From: Paraburkholderia sp. D15
GTDB lineage: Bacteria > Pseudomonadota > Gammaproteobacteria > Burkholderiales > Burkholderiaceae
Assembly: GCF_029910215.1 (NCBI RefSeq)
Contig: NZ_CP110396.1
Coordinates: 1,860,001-1,924,000 of the forward strand
Length of the DNA: 64,000 nucleotides
Direction of reading: 5' to 3'
How positions within the stretch are numbered: position 1 is the first letter of the stretch; every line of letters starts with the position of its first letter. A model generated the notes under the pieces. It did no database searches. It had not been told where the DNA came from and saw only the letters and a program-made list of their open reading frames with translations. This document shows, in pieces, positions 1 through 10,211 of this stretch. The position numbers and the translations under genes were made by a program.

Positions 1-719
1 ACAGCACGACCGAGGCGATCAGCAAATACGAATTCGCCTACGACGCGCCGCATGTCGATATCGGCTGGGTACGTCATGAGACGGGTGTGCCCACCGGCTG
101 GTATCGGGCGGTGAGTTATATCCCGAACGTGTTCGCGGTCGAGTCGTTCATGGATGAAGCCGCGTTTGCGGGCAAGCGCGACCCGGTCGATTTCCGGCTG
201 GCTCATATGAAAGATCCGCGTCATCAGGCGGTGCTGCGCGAGGCGGCGGCACGCGCCGGCTGGGGCAAGCCGTTGCCGCCCGGCACGGCGCTCGGCGTCG
301 CGACGAATCAGGCGTACAGCAGCTATGTGGCGGTGGTGGCGCGCGTGAGTCGCAAGGGCGACGAGGTCGTGATCGACAAGCTGACCTGTGTCGCGGATGT
401 CGGGCTGGCGGTGTCGCCGGGTGGCGTCGAGGAGCAGCTATACGGCGGGCTGATGTGGGGTCTGGGACACGCGACGGCGGACCGCATCGACATCCGGCAT
501 GGGCAGGTCGAGCAGAAGAACTTCGATACCTATCGCGTGATGCGGATGACCGATATGCCCGAGGTCGATATCCAGATCGTGCAGGGCGACGTGGCGAAAC
601 CCGGCGGCGTGGGGGAGTTGTCGAGTCCTTCGGTTGCGCCGGCGGTGGCGAACGCGGTGTTCCGCTTGACCGGCAAGCGCTTGCGGGATACGCCGTTCGA
701 TTTGCAGAAGGTGGGGTGA
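1..719 (+). CDS. molybdenum hydroxylase large subunit, C-terminal part (isoquinoline 1-oxidoreductase beta-like), cut by window edge
   Basis: The reading frame is open from base 3 to the stop at 717-719, giving the last 238 residues of a protein whose start lies before the window. It matches the C-terminal molybdopterin-binding domain of xanthine dehydrogenase-family large subunits of the isoquinoline 1-oxidoreductase type. The near-terminal GVGELSSPSVAPA segment carries the glutamate that is catalytic in this family. Such subunits hydroxylate N-heterocycles or aldehydes with a 2Fe-2S partner. The partner is not visible here and may lie upstream. A second, complete homologue occurs at 13746-16478. 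The family is clear; the substrate is unknown. Confidence 0.85.
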   Translation, partial: STTEAISKYEFAYDAPHVDIGWVRHETGVPTGWYRAVSYIPNVFAVESFMDEAAFAGKRDPVDFRLAHMKDPRHQAVLREAAARAGWGKPLPPGTALGVATNQAYSSYVAVVARVSRKGDEVVIDKLTCVADVGLAVSPGGVEEQLYGGLMWGLGHATADRIDIRHGQVEQKNFDTYRVMRMTDMPEVDIQIVQGDVAKPGGVGELSSPSVAPAVANAVFRLTGKRLRDTPFDLQKVG

Positions 720-729
720 ACGCGCCCGG

Positions 730-757
730 CCGTCAGCGCGCGACTGTTAGCTGACGG
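730..757. terminator. hairpin after the molybdenum hydroxylase gene
   Basis: Perfect 8-base arms CCGTCAGC (730-737) and GCTGACGG (750-757) enclose a 12-base loop, starting 11 bases after the stop codon. No long T-run follows, so it is a plausible but not canonical intrinsic terminator. Confidence 0.45.
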
Positions 758-834
758 TTGAGGCGATTCAATATAATTCATGCTCCTTTATGTCGATATG
801 AACCTGATGCATGCGTCGGGTACAAGGAGCATCG

Positions 835-1731
835 ATGACGTTGGCCCAGTTGCAGGCGCTCGCCGCCGTGGTCGAACTCGGCTCGCTGACGGCCGCGGCC
901 GAACGGCTCAGCCGCAGTCAATCCGCGATCAGTCACGCGTTGACCGAACTCGAAGACATCACGCAGATCAAGCTCCTGCTGCGTGACCGGCAGCCCGTCG
1001 TGTTGACGGCCGCCGGCGAGCGGTTATGGCCGTATATCCAGAACGTGACGCGCGAAACGCAGATCCTGCGCCAGCAGATCAGCCTTTCGCGCGGCAAGCT
1101 CGAAGGGCGTCTGGTGGTGGGCTCGTTGCCGAGCGTGTCGCTGGCGTTCGTCGCGCCTGCGTTCGAGGAGCTGAAGGCGATGCATCCTGGCGTGTCGGCG
1201 GTCTTGCTCGAAGGCACGGACCAGGAAATCGAAACGTGGATCGAGGACGGTACGGTCGACGTGGGCGTCGTCGCGGGCGAGAAGACCTTTGTGAACAACC
1301 TGCCTTTGCTCGACGACGATTTTGTGGCGGTCGTGTCGGCGGGCATGTTCGAAGGACGACGGAACGTGTCGGCCAAACAGCTATCCGCGTTTCCGTTCAT
1401 CTACTCCAAAGCTGGCTGCGGACCGTTGATCGCGGATTATTTCGCCGCGAACGGTGGCCAGTTGCGGCCTGCCTTCAACGTGGTGGAGATGCGCACGATT
1501 CTGGCGATGGCGGAGGCAGGCATGGGCGTTTCGATCGTGCCGCGCGTCACGCTCACCTACACGCCGTTCGGTGGCCGCGTGCTGGACTTGTCGCCGAAGC
1601 TGCACCGGTCCGTGCGGCTGTCGTGGACCACGAACGGGCACGCGGTGCTCGACGAGTTCGTCCGGCTTGTCACGGCGAAACGTGCTGGCGGCGGCAAGGC
1701 GCGCAAAACACCGGTGAGGAAGAAGCAATAA
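835..1731 (+). CDS. LysR-family transcriptional regulator
   Basis: A 298-residue LysR-type regulator. The N-terminal winged helix-turn-helix spans about residues 1-60 (LSRSQSAISHALTELED is the recognition region), followed by a substrate-binding-like effector domain from about residue 90. ATG 835 is chosen over the upstream in-frame ATG 811 because AAGGAG at 824-829 sits 5 bases before it. The C-terminus ends in a basic tail rich in Lys and Arg. It lies between the hydroxylase fragment and a LysE-type exporter transcribed the same way, so it may control either. The effector cannot be told from sequence. Confidence 0.9.
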   Translation: MTLAQLQALAAVVELGSLTAAAERLSRSQSAISHALTELEDITQIKLLLRDRQPVVLTAAGERLWPYIQNVTRETQILRQQISLSRGKLEGRLVVGSLPSVSLAFVAPAFEELKAMHPGVSAVLLEGTDQEIETWIEDGTVDVGVVAGEKTFVNNLPLLDDDFVAVVSAGMFEGRRNVSAKQLSAFPFIYSKAGCGPLIADYFAANGGQLRPAFNVVEMRTILAMAEAGMGVSIVPRVTLTYTPFGGRVLDLSPKLHRSVRLSWTTNGHAVLDEFVRLVTAKRAGGGKARKTPVRKKQ

Positions 1732-1863
1732 GCGATCGCCGGTCGTGATGAAAGGCGCTCATGGGGACGATGCAGATTATTCACGCTGGCCCAGCAGAAT
1801 ATGCAATACATTGATCCCCTTGAGTTTAAGCCGACCTCATTCACCGCCTGCAAGGAATCCGCT

Positions 1864-2493
1864 GTGCCCGCCCTGAACACGCTGCTTGGTTTCGCCTTCC
1901 TGTCACTCGGCATGGTCCTCACGCCTGGTCCGAACATGATCTATCTGATTTCACGCTCGATCTGCCAGGGCCGGCGCGCGGGATTGATCTCGCTCGGGGG
2001 CGTGGCGCTCGGCTTCGTGTTCTACATGTTCTGCGCGGCATTCGGCATTACCGCGCTTTTGCTGACCGTGCCGTATGCGTACGACACGTTGCGCTTCTGC
2101 GGTGCGCTGTATCTGCTGTACCTTGCGTGGCAGGCGGTGAAGCCCGGCGGGCACTCGGCGTTTCAGGTCCGGCAATTGCCGCACAACCCTCGCAAACTCT
2201 TCGCAATGGGGTTCGTCACCAATCTCGCCAATCCGAAAATCGCGGTCATGTACCTGTCGTTATTGCCGCAGTTCATTTCGCCGGCGCACGGGAGTGTGCT
2301 CGCGCAATCGTTGGTATTGGGCTGCGTGCAGATCGCGGTGAGCGTCACCGTGAATGCGCTGATCGCGAGCATGGCGGGATCGATCGCCGTCTTTCTCGCT
2401 GGCCGGCCGGTTTGGGCGCGGGTTCAGCGCTGGCTGATGGGAACGGTGCTGGCGGGTTTGGCCGTGCGTATCGCGCTGGAATCGCCGCGTTAG
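1864..2493 (+). CDS. LysE/RhtB-family amino-acid exporter
   Basis: A 209-residue inner-membrane protein with the LysE/RhtB hallmark near its N-terminus (GMVLTPGPNMIYLISRS) and about six hydrophobic segments. The family exports amino acids or related small molecules by proton exchange. GTG 1864 is preferred because AAGGA at 1852-1856 is 7 bases upstream. The longer start at 1801 would add an unusual hydrophilic N-terminus without a ribosome-binding site. It follows a LysR gene, a common arrangement for inducible exporters. The substrate is not predictable. Confidence 0.88.
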   Translation: MPALNTLLGFAFLSLGMVLTPGPNMIYLISRSICQGRRAGLISLGGVALGFVFYMFCAAFGITALLLTVPYAYDTLRFCGALYLLYLAWQAVKPGGHSAFQVRQLPHNPRKLFAMGFVTNLANPKIAVMYLSLLPQFISPAHGSVLAQSLVLGCVQIAVSVTVNALIASMAGSIAVFLAGRPVWARVQRWLMGTVLAGLAVRIALESPR

Positions 2494-2531
2494 AAGTCTC
2501 ACCGGACACGGATGCAGAAGGGCCATGCATT

Positions 2532-3143
2532 TCATGCCGTGCAGCCGGCGCCCTGCCGGATAGCCGACACGATCAACGCTTCGAAGACATCGGCTTGGCC
2601 GGCCGGCAGAACAGGCCGCAGTGTATCGCGACGCTTTTCCGCGCCGAACAAACGCTCGACGATCCAGCCGACCAGATAAAGCGCGGCCAGACAGCCGCCC
2701 GCTGTTGCGACATTGCCGTGGTACATGAACGGCCGGTCGTCCGGCAACACGCCCGACGCGCGCAAAGCCTCGCGCGCTTCCGGATGCGTGGCAGCCCGGC
2801 CCTCGGGCAACAAACCCAAACGCGCGAGAATAAAAGCGCCGGCGCAAATCGAGCCGATCAACTGCCGCGCTGGGTCCAGCCGGAACGCGCTCATGAACTC
2901 GCTATCCGCGATCGCGGCGGGCACCCCTTCCTTGCCGCTCGAAAACAGGACGACGTCGGCCTGATTCGCTTCGTCGAGCGAACCGTGGGTATCGATCAGC
3001 AGACCATGCGCCGAGCGAAGCGTGCCGCTTTTTCCGAGGATCTGAACTTGCCAATCTTGCCGGTTGCGGGCAAGAATGTCCCACATCAGAAACAGGTCGA
3101 TGTCGGTCAATGCATCGAAGGCAATCAGCGCAATTTTTTTCAT
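2532..3143 (-). CDS. DJ-1/PfpI (GATase1-like) family protein
   Basis: A 203-residue class I glutamine-amidotransferase-like protein. The nucleophile-elbow sequence GSICAGAFILARLG contains the conserved cysteine of the DJ-1/PfpI superfamily. The fold includes isonitrile hydratases, chaperone/deglycase-like proteins and the N-terminal domains of GlxA-type AraC regulators; no DNA-binding domain is attached here. ATG 3143 begins MKKIALIAFD, the usual first beta-strand, and is preferred over the longer frame starting at 3194. It is divergent from the TetR gene at 3260, which may regulate it. The enzymatic activity is unassigned. Confidence 0.82.
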   Translation of the reverse strand: MKKIALIAFDALTDIDLFLMWDILARNRQDWQVQILGKSGTLRSAHGLLIDTHGSLDEANQADVVLFSSGKEGVPAAIADSEFMSAFRLDPARQLIGSICAGAFILARLGLLPEGRAATHPEAREALRASGVLPDDRPFMYHGNVATAGGCLAALYLVGWIVERLFGAEKRRDTLRPVLPAGQADVFEALIVSAIRQGAGCTA

Positions 3144-3259
3144 GAGCGGCTCCGTGTGTCCGTGGCAATGACCATGCAGGACAGGCGATATCAATGAAGC
3201 CGCAGTCTAGCGAGACAGGCTCGACCATACACAGCCTGTACGTTTTCAGGAACCGAATA

Positions 3260-3808
3260 ATGCTAACGCGTGACGATTGGATTACCGCCGGGTTCGATGC
3301 ATTGGATCGTGAAGGTTATGCGGGCGTTTCCGTCGAACGCCTGGCGAGGCGGTTGAATGTGACGCGCGGTTCGTTCTATCACCATTTCCGTGGACGCGAC
3401 GATTTGGTCCGGGCCATCCTGACGCAATGGGAGTCCGACTACACCGAGCGGATGCTCGCTTACGCGGGGCAGGGATCGAGTCTCGAAGATGTGCTGACAC
3501 GGTATCTCGAAGTGGCATCGGCAAAACAGCCTTCGAGAGAAGTCGCGATCCGCGCATGGGCGGATCGGGATCCGCTGGTCGCGCAGTACCAGCGGCGAGT
3601 CGACAGCACGCGGCTCGACTTCGCGATTTCGGCATGCCGCACGCGGGTCGATCCATCGGTCGATGCGGACCTGCTCGGCCATCTCGCGCATCTTTGTCTG
3701 ATTGGCGGCCAGCAATCCGGGGACCGGAAGCGAGGCGGCGCCTTTGCTCATCTCGCTCAGCATGCACTGGCGCTGTTGAGCACCAGTGCGTTGTCGAGCC
3801 GGAAGTAG
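3260..3808 (+). CDS. TetR-family transcriptional regulator
   Basis: A 182-residue TetR/AcrR-type repressor. The helix-turn-helix lies within residues 20-50 (VSVERLARRLNVTRGSFYHHF), followed by an all-helical ligand-binding part. ATG 3260 is preferred: CAGGA precedes it by 9 bases, and the upstream frame back to 3194 adds non-conserved sequence. It is divergent from the DJ-1/PfpI gene with about 115 bases between starts. It converges on the cus operon, with a hairpin between them. The ligand is unknown. Confidence 0.88.
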   Translation: MLTRDDWITAGFDALDREGYAGVSVERLARRLNVTRGSFYHHFRGRDDLVRAILTQWESDYTERMLAYAGQGSSLEDVLTRYLEVASAKQPSREVAIRAWADRDPLVAQYQRRVDSTRLDFAISACRTRVDPSVDADLLGHLAHLCLIGGQQSGDRKRGGAFAHLAQHALALLSTSALSSRK

Positions 3809-3812
3809 CGCT

Positions 3813-3855
3813 AGAAATCAAAACGGCCTGAAGGCGGCGGATGCAAACAGGCCGT
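3813..3855 (-). terminator. intrinsic terminator of the cus operon
   Basis: Perfect 8-base arms ACGGCCTG (3823-3830) and CAGGCCGT (3848-3855) lie just beyond the cusF stop. Read on the minus strand, the hairpin is followed by a T-rich run (GTTTTGATTT). It lies between convergent genes and may also stop tetR transcription. Confidence 0.65.
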
Positions 3856-3862
3856 GACGCGC

Positions 3863-4219
3863 TTACTGCTTCACCAGCTTCACGATCGTCAACGTGTCGT
3901 TCACGTCCTCGATTCGGACCTTCACGTTGTCGCCCTCCTTCACGTCCTTCAGCATGGCTGCATCTTTTGCCTTGAAGGCCATCGTCATGGCGGGCATGCC
4001 GACGTTGGTCAGCGCGCCGTGTTTGAGCATGATCATGCCGCTCGACGGATCGACGCGTTTCACCACGGCGTCGGTCAGGCCGTTCGTCGCGGGCGCGGAC
4101 GCGTCGGCGTGGCTCATCGTGTTGCCGGTCATTTTCATGCCCGGCATGTCGTCGGCGAACGCCACGGTGCTTGCAGCAGCGGCCGCTGCAAAAATGGCGG
4201 ACAGAACAATCGTTTTCAT
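3863..4219 (-). CDS. cusF: CusF-like periplasmic copper/silver chaperone
   Basis: A 118-residue protein with a signal peptide (first ~24 residues, cleavage near AFA-DD), a Met/His-rich linker and a C-terminal CusF domain. CusF binds Cu(I)/Ag(I) in the periplasm and hands it to the CusCBA pump. The metal site is recognisable as KHGA followed by GMPAMTM: His and two Met ligands are present. The Trp that caps the metal in E. coli CusF (WPEMTM) is replaced by Met. The start ATG overlaps the cusA stop (ATGA, 4216-4219), so it is translationally coupled as the last gene of the operon. A much longer frame upstream in this phase is a shadow of cusA. Confidence 0.9.
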   Translation of the reverse strand: MKTIVLSAIFAAAAAASTVAFADDMPGMKMTGNTMSHADASAPATNGLTDAVVKRVDPSSGMIMLKHGALTNVGMPAMTMAFKAKDAAMLKDVKEGDNVKVRIEDVNDTLTIVKLVKQ

Positions 4220-7200
4220 TGCGGTGTTTCTCCAGAGTGAGATTGCGGCACGGTCGTGCCGCCAGGGAAGGACGGCACTTGAGTACCGGCGGATACGACT
4301 TGAGTGACGTGAGCGGCGCGCGCGGTCTGCGCTTCCGGCGTAACCGGGCCGCGTGCGAGACGCCGCCGCTGCAGCAGAAGCCACGCGGCGGGAATGACGA
4401 ACATGGACAGCAGCGGCGCGGTGATCATGCCGCCGACCATCGGCGCGGCAATGCGCTGCATCACCTCGGAACCGGCGCCGTGTCCGACCATGATCGGCAC
4501 GAGGCCGGCGAGCACGACCGCGACCGTCATGGCCTTGGGCCGCACGCGCAGCACGGCGCCTTCGCGGATCGCATCCGCCAGCGTCGTGTCGTCGAACGGC
4601 TGGCCTGCGTTCAACCGGCGGTTCAACGCTTCCTTCAGGTACAGCAGCATGACCACGCCGAACTCGGCGGCCACGCCCGCGAGCGCGATAAACCCCACCG
4701 ATGTCGCCACGGAGACGGCATGGCCCAGCGCCCAGATCAGCCAGAATCCGCCGATCAGCGCAAACGGCACGGTCGACATCAATAGCAAGGCATCGGCGGC
4801 GGAGTTGAAGGTCAGGAACAGCAGCACGAAGATGACCACCAGCGTGACGGGAATCACCGTACGCAGCGTGGCGGCCGCGCGCTCCAGATATTCGAACTGG
4901 CCGGACCACGCGATCGAATAACCCGGCGGCAGGACGACATTGCGGGCCACGGCCTGCTGCATCGCCTTCACGGCGGACGCCAGATCCACATCGCGAATGT
5001 CGATATAGACATAGCCGGCAAGCCGCGCGTTTTCACTGCGGATCATCGGCGGCCCATCGGCAATCGCGAGTCGCGCGACGTCGCCGAGCGTGATCTGCGC
5101 GCCGCGTGCGGTGACGATGGGCAATGCGCGCAGCTTGTCGAGCGAGTCGCGGATTTCGCGCGGGTAGCGGATATTGATCGGAAAGCGCTCGCGTCCCGCG
5201 ATCACTTCGCCCACGTCGTCGCCCCCCACCGCCGACGACACCACCGCCTGAATATCCGCGACCGCGAGCCCGTAACGCGCGGCGGCGGCCCGATCGATAT
5301 CGACGTCGATGTAACGGCCGCCGTTCAGCCGCTCGGCGAGCGCCGACGTGACGCCCGGCACATCCTTCACCGCCGCCTCGACTTGCGCGGCGACGCGATC
5401 GATCTGGGTCAGATCGGCGCCGGAGATCTTCACGCCGACCGGCGTCTTGATGCCCGTGGACAGCATGTCGAGCCGGTTGCGGATGGGTGGCACCCACACG
5501 TTCGAGAGGCCCGGCACCTTGACCGTTCTGTCGAGTTCATCGACGAGTTTTTCCGGCGTCATCCCCGGCCGCCATTGGCTGCGAGGTTTGAACCGAATCG
5601 TCGTTTCGAACATCTCGAGCGGCGCCGGGTCGGTCGCGCTGTCGGCGCGCCCCGATTTGCCGAACACGGTTGCGACTTCGGGCACGGTCTTGATGAGCCG
5701 GTCGGTCTGCTGGAGCAATTCGCCGGCTTTGTCGGCGGAAATGCCGGGCAGCGCGGTCGGCATGTACAGCAGATCGCCTTCGTCGAGCGGCGGCATGAAT
5801 TCGCCGCCAAGCCGCGAGAGCGGAATCGCCGTCAGCGCAAGCGCGACCACGGCCATGCCGATGACGACCCATGGCCGCCGCAACGCGCGTTCGAGTAACG
5901 GCCGATACAGCGCGATCAACGCACGGTTGAGCGGATTGGCGGACTCGGGGGGAATCCGTCCGCGTATCAGATAGCCCATCAACACCGGCACGAGCGTGAC
6001 GGATAGGACTGCGGCGGCGGCGATCGTGTAGGTCTTCGTGAACGCGAGCGGCGCGAACAGTTTGCCTTCCTGTCCCTCCAGCGAGAACACCGGTATGAAC
6101 GACAGCGTGATGATCAGCAGCGAAAAGAACAGCGCCGGTCCGACTTCCGCCGCCGACGCGGCGACGACCTCCCAGCGCCACGCGTTCGTCAGCGGCGTAT
6201 CGGGATGTCGATGTTCATACGCTTCCAGATGCTTGTGCGCGTTCTCGATCATCACGATGGCCGCGTCGATCATCGCGCCGATCGCGATCGCGATGCCGCC
6301 GAGCGACATCAGGTTCGCGTTGACGCCCTGGTAGCGCATCACGATAAACGCGGCCAGCACGCCGAGCGGCAACGAGAGAATCGCGACGAACGCACTACGC
6401 AGATGAAACAGGAACACCGCACAGACCAGGCCGACGATGACGAACTCTTCGATCAGCTTGTCCTTCAGGTTGTCCACCGCGCGTTCGATCAACTGCGAGC
6501 GGTCGTACGTGGTGACGATATCGACGCCGGGCGGCAGCGAGCGTTTCAGATCGGCGAGTTTCGCCTTGACCGCCTCGATGGTGGTCAGCGCATTCTTGCC
6601 CGAGCGCATCACGACCACGCCGCCGGCCACTTCGCCCTGTCCGTCGAGTTCCGCGAGCCCGCGCCGCATTTGCGGCCCGATCTGGATGCGCGCAACGTCG
6701 CCGAGCAGGACGGGCGTGCCGATGTCGTCGGTACGCAGCACGACGCGGCGGAAATCGTCGAGCGAATGTAGATAGCCCGACGCGCGCACCATGTACTCCG
6801 ATTCCGCCAGCTCGACGACCGAGCCGCCCGATTCCTGATTGTTCCGGGCAAGCGCTTCGGCGACCTGAGCCTGCGTGACGTTGTACGCGCGCAGCTTGTC
6901 CGGATCGAGCACGACCTGGTATTGCCGCACCATGCCGCCGATACTCGCCACTTCCGACACGTCGGGCACGGCCTTCAGCTCGAACTTCAGGAACCAGTCG
7001 TTCAGTGCGCGCAATTGTCCGAGGTCGTGACGGCCGGTTCGATCGACCAGCGCGTACTCGTAGACCCAGCCGACACCGGTCGCGTCCGGGCCCAACGAGA
7101 GCGTTGCGCCTGCCGGCAGGCGGCTTTGCACCTGGCTCATGTATTCGAGCACCCGCGAGCGAGCCCAGTACGGATCGGTCCTGTCGTCGAACAGCACATA

Positions 7201-7479
7201 GACGAACGCGTCGCCGAACGACGAATACGCGCGCACGGTTTTTGCGCCGGGCACGCCGAGCAGGGTCGTCGTGAGCGGGTACGTCACCTGATCTTCGACG
7301 ACTTGCGGCGCTTGGCCGGGATACGACGCCTTGATGATGACTTGCGTATCCGACAGGTCGGGCAGCGCGTCGAGCGGCGTTTCGCGCAGTGCGTGCACGC
7401 CCCAGGCGGCGATGGCGGCGGTCGCCAGCAGGACGAGAAAGCGGTTCTGGATGGACCAGCGAATCAGGCGCGCGATCAT
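4216..7479 (-). CDS. cusA: heavy-metal efflux RND pump, CusA type
   Basis: A 1087-residue inner-membrane RND transporter of the heavy-metal efflux class. It drives proton-coupled export of metal ions through the CusCBA channel. The fourth transmembrane region around residue 400 shows [17 protein letters not shown], typical of CusA. The three methionines that bind Cu(I)/Ag(I) in E. coli CusA are conserved in context: [14 protein letters not shown] and RLDMLSTG. This favours monovalent copper/silver over the divalent CzcA type. It overlaps cusB upstream and cusF downstream by 4 bases each. Confidence 0.95.
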   Translation of the reverse strand: MIARLIRWSIQNRFLVLLATAAIAAWGVHALRETPLDALPDLSDTQVIIKASYPGQAPQVVEDQVTYPLTTTLLGVPGAKTVRAYSSFGDAFVYVLFDDRTDPYWARSRVLEYMSQVQSRLPAGATLSLGPDATGVGWVYEYALVDRTGRHDLGQLRALNDWFLKFELKAVPDVSEVASIGGMVRQYQVVLDPDKLRAYNVTQAQVAEALARNNQESGGSVVELAESEYMVRASGYLHSLDDFRRVVLRTDDIGTPVLLGDVARIQIGPQMRRGLAELDGQGEVAGGVVVMRSGKNALTTIEAVKAKLADLKRSLPPGVDIVTTYDRSQLIERAVDNLKDKLIEEFVIVGLVCAVFLFHLRSAFVAILSLPLGVLAAFIVMRYQGVNANLMSLGGIAIAIGAMIDAAIVMIENAHKHLEAYEHRHPDTPLTNAWRWEVVAASAAEVGPALFFSLLIITLSFIPVFSLEGQEGKLFAPLAFTKTYTIAAAAVLSVTLVPVLMGYLIRGRIPPESANPLNRALIALYRPLLERALRRPWVVIGMAVVALALTAIPLSRLGGEFMPPLDEGDLLYMPTALPGISADKAGELLQQTDRLIKTVPEVATVFGKSGRADSATDPAPLEMFETTIRFKPRSQWRPGMTPEKLVDELDRTVKVPGLSNVWVPPIRNRLDMLSTGIKTPVGVKISGADLTQIDRVAAQVEAAVKDVPGVTSALAERLNGGRYIDVDIDRAAAARYGLAVADIQAVVSSAVGGDDVGEVIAGRERFPINIRYPREIRDSLDKLRALPIVTARGAQITLGDVARLAIADGPPMIRSENARLAGYVYIDIRDVDLASAVKAMQQAVARNVVLPPGYSIAWSGQFEYLERAAATLRTVIPVTLVVIFVLLFLTFNSAADALLLMSTVPFALIGGFWLIWALGHAVSVATSVGFIALAGVAAEFGVVMLLYLKEALNRRLNAGQPFDDTTLADAIREGAVLRVRPKAMTVAVVLAGLVPIMVGHGAGSEVMQRIAAPMVGGMITAPLLSMFVIPAAWLLLQRRRLARGPVTPEAQTARAAHVTQVVSAGTQVPSFPGGTTVPQSHSGETPQ

Positions 7480-8771
7480 CGGGCGTCTCCCGCGAGCCGG
7501 GGCAGCACTGACTTCAGGCTGGCCTCCGAGTCGATCAGGAACTGACCCGACGCGACGACCGTATCGCCGTCGTCGAGACCGTCGAGGATCTCGGTTTCGT
7601 TACCGATCTCGCCGCCGGGCGTGACTTCGACCGGTCGCAGGCCGCCGGCACTGTTTTTGACGATCACCAGCGAGCGCCTGCCTGTCGTGATCACCGCCTC
7701 GGACGGCGCGAGCAAACGCGACACGGCTTTTGCGCTGCTGATGCGCACACGCATCAACATGCCGGGCGTCAGTTGCGCATTCGTGTTGTCGATGTCGAGC
7801 CGCGCTTGCAGCGTGCGGCTCGTCGCGCCGATACCTGGCAGGATCTCGCGGATATGGCCGGTGAAGTGCCGCGCCGGATCGCCGCTGAACGTGGCGTCGA
7901 CGTTCATGCCGGGACGCACGTCGAGCGCGAGCGTTTCGGGAATCTCGACGATCAGCCACAGCTTCGCGAGGGCCGCCACTTTGGCTAGCGTTTGACCCGG
8001 CGTCACCATCGCGCCGTCGCGCACGTTCAATTCGCTGATCACGCCCGTCTGCGGCGATGCCAGCTCGAGATGCGTTTGCGCGACGCCGGTACGCTCGAGG
8101 CTGGCGATGAACGCGTCCGGAATCGACATCGCCCGCATGCGCGCGCGGGCCGCGTCGAGCAAGGTAGGGTCCATGCCGCCGCGTTTGAGCGCCAGATATT
8201 CTTCCTGCGGCGCCAGCCAGTCGGGGACGAAGAGCGAAGCGATCGGCGCGCCTTTCGCGATGCGTTGCAGCGGTGCACTCGCATAGAGATGATCGATGTA
8301 GCCGGTCACGCGCGATTGCACGACGTGAGTCTGCGATTCGTCGAACTGCGTGGTGCCGACGGCATCGAAGCTTTGCGTGGTGTCGCGGCGGTGCACGGTC
8401 GCGAAACGAATGCCGAGGTTTTGTTGTAGCGCCGCGTCGACGTGGATGCCGGCGTTGGCGTTGCCGTTGTCATCGCCATCTTCTGCATAGACGGGTTGAA
8501 GTTGCATGTCCATGAATGGCGATTTGCCGGGCTTGTCGAAGTGCTGGTTCGGCACCATCGGGTCGTGCCAATAGAGCACTTTGCGGGCTTTGCTCGAGCT
8601 ATTGCCGCGTGGACTTGTGTCGCCGGTCGAGACCTCTGCGCCGGTTTTCATCGAAGCCGGGTTAGAAACCGTCGCCGCAACGTGCCGGCCGCCGGCGACA
8701 TAACCCGCCCCTGACAAAGCCGCACCGGCAAACACCAGGGCAATCGCCCGCACGAGTCGTTTTCTGTTCAT
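7476..8771 (-). CDS. cusB: periplasmic membrane-fusion protein, CusB type
   Basis: A 431-residue membrane-fusion subunit linking CusA to the outer-membrane channel. An N-terminal membrane anchor (residues ~7-25) is followed by a heavy-metal-binding segment ([12 protein letters not shown] then PGKSPFMDM) seen in CusB-like proteins. The alpha-hairpin, lipoyl and beta-barrel domains follow. ATG 8771 is chosen because GAGGAAAC lies directly upstream and the GTG at 8786 would place the start inside cusC. The stop overlaps the cusA start (ATGA). Confidence 0.92.
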   Translation of the reverse strand: MNRKRLVRAIALVFAGAALSGAGYVAGGRHVAATVSNPASMKTGAEVSTGDTSPRGNSSSKARKVLYWHDPMVPNQHFDKPGKSPFMDMQLQPVYAEDGDDNGNANAGIHVDAALQQNLGIRFATVHRRDTTQSFDAVGTTQFDESQTHVVQSRVTGYIDHLYASAPLQRIAKGAPIASLFVPDWLAPQEEYLALKRGGMDPTLLDAARARMRAMSIPDAFIASLERTGVAQTHLELASPQTGVISELNVRDGAMVTPGQTLAKVAALAKLWLIVEIPETLALDVRPGMNVDATFSGDPARHFTGHIREILPGIGATSRTLQARLDIDNTNAQLTPGMLMRVRISSAKAVSRLLAPSEAVITTGRRSLVIVKNSAGGLRPVEVTPGGEIGNETEILDGLDDGDTVVASGQFLIDSEASLKSVLPRLAGDAR

Positions 8772-8778
8772 CGTTTCC

Positions 8779-10095
8779 TCACTCACTGGCGATCATGTCG
8801 GACGGCAGGATCTGAAATTCGAGCGCTGCCCAGACCAGCGACACCTGGCGCTGCAGATTCAGCACCTGAAGCTGCATTTCGAGTTGCGTGTGCCGTGCTT
8901 CGAATGCGTCGGCGAGTGTCCCCGCGCCGGACCGGTAGGCCGCGTTGGCGAGTTGCACTTTCTGTTCGGCGGCGGGCAGCACGGTTTGCCGCAGATTGGC
9001 CAGCCGTGCGCGGCCGTTGGCGAGCTTCGTCGCGAGGCTCTGGATGTTCGCTGTCACCTGGCGTTCGGTGTCTTCGTAGTTGAGCCGCGCCTGCGTGCCC
9101 ATTTCCGATTTCTGTTCGACGTCGCGATCCTCGATATTTTTCCGGTTGAGCGGCAATGGAATCGATACGCCGAAGGACACGTAGTCGGCGTAGTTGCCGC
9201 CGCGTTTGAAATAGGTGAGGCCCCAGGTCCAGTTCGGATTCCGGTCGCTGCGTGCGACGTCGGTGGCCGCATCGGCGACGGACATCGCCGCGTGCGCAGC
9301 CGCGAGCAGCGGTTGAACTTGCGCGAGTTCGCCGGCGCTCAGGTTCGGCACCTGCGAGTCGAGCGGCGGCGGTTCGTCGGCGACTTGCAGCACGTTGCCG
9401 GACGCGGTCCAGCGCGACAGGTCGATCAGCGCGGACTGCCGCTCCTGCTGCGCGTCGAGCAGCGCGTCGCGTGCATTGCCGAGCGTGAGACGCGCCTGGG
9501 CGATGTCCGGCGACGCGCCCTGCGCCGCGCGATAACTCGCCTGACGCGCGGCGAGTTCGGCGCCCAGATGATCGACCAGCGCCTGATTCAATGCGACGGC
9601 GCGCGTGGCGTAGACCGCGTTGAGCCAGGCCATCGCGGTCTGTTGCCGGACGTCGGCGAGCTTCACGAGATACGCGGACCGGTCCTGATCGACGCTACGT
9701 TGAGCGAGTGCGGTGCGTAGACGGCGCTTGGACGGCGACACCCATTCCTGTTCGATACCGATGCCGCGCATCGTGAAATCGTCCTGACCGATGGTGAACG
9801 CGCGAGCGCCGTTGATCGGCAGATCCTCGACGCTGAGCTTCAGGTTTGGGTTGGGTAGCTGGCCGGCCTTGCCGACGATCGCGGCGTCGCCGCGTACGGC
9901 GGCTTGCGAAGCCTGCAACGATGACGTGCGGCTCTGCGCGATTTGCAGTGCTTCGTCCAATGTCATGCCGGTGCCGTGCGCAGATTGCGTGGACTGTGCG
10001 GACGCGCTGGAGGTGGCCAGCATGAAGCAGGCCGCGAGCGTGACGAGACGCGGCGGCCGCCGCCGGTCGCCCGGCGGAAGAGGTGGGAAAAACAT
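8779..10095 (-). CDS. cusC: outer-membrane efflux channel, CusC/CzcC type (TolC family)
   Basis: A 438-residue TolC-family outer-membrane factor with a signal peptide (cleavage about ASA-QST near residue 34) and two duplicated helical-hairpin halves (for example MTLDEALQIAQSRTSSL at the start of the first). It forms the trimeric exit duct of the tripartite metal pump. It is followed by cusB after 7 bases and preceded by a small Met-rich secreted protein. No lipobox cysteine is seen, unlike E. coli CusC, which brings it closer to CzcC-type channels. Confidence 0.9.
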   Translation of the reverse strand: MFFPPLPPGDRRRPPRLVTLAACFMLATSSASAQSTQSAHGTGMTLDEALQIAQSRTSSLQASQAAVRGDAAIVGKAGQLPNPNLKLSVEDLPINGARAFTIGQDDFTMRGIGIEQEWVSPSKRRLRTALAQRSVDQDRSAYLVKLADVRQQTAMAWLNAVYATRAVALNQALVDHLGAELAARQASYRAAQGASPDIAQARLTLGNARDALLDAQQERQSALIDLSRWTASGNVLQVADEPPPLDSQVPNLSAGELAQVQPLLAAAHAAMSVADAATDVARSDRNPNWTWGLTYFKRGGNYADYVSFGVSIPLPLNRKNIEDRDVEQKSEMGTQARLNYEDTERQVTANIQSLATKLANGRARLANLRQTVLPAAEQKVQLANAAYRSGAGTLADAFEARHTQLEMQLQVLNLQRQVSLVWAALEFQILPSDMIASE

Positions 10096-10211
10096 GTCGA
10101 CCCCGAATGGTCGAGCCGATCCGCGTCCGCTTTAGCGTGGACGTGGCAGCTCATGTCCTGGTGCAGGACAAACGTCACCGCGCAACGGCGGTGTACCGGA
10201 AGATCGGAGTA

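Noticed and set aside
4219..4909. The long N-terminal extension of the cusF reading frame
   Set aside because: The extension is a shadow of cusA in another phase. The signal peptide starting at 4219 and the ATGA junction define the gene.
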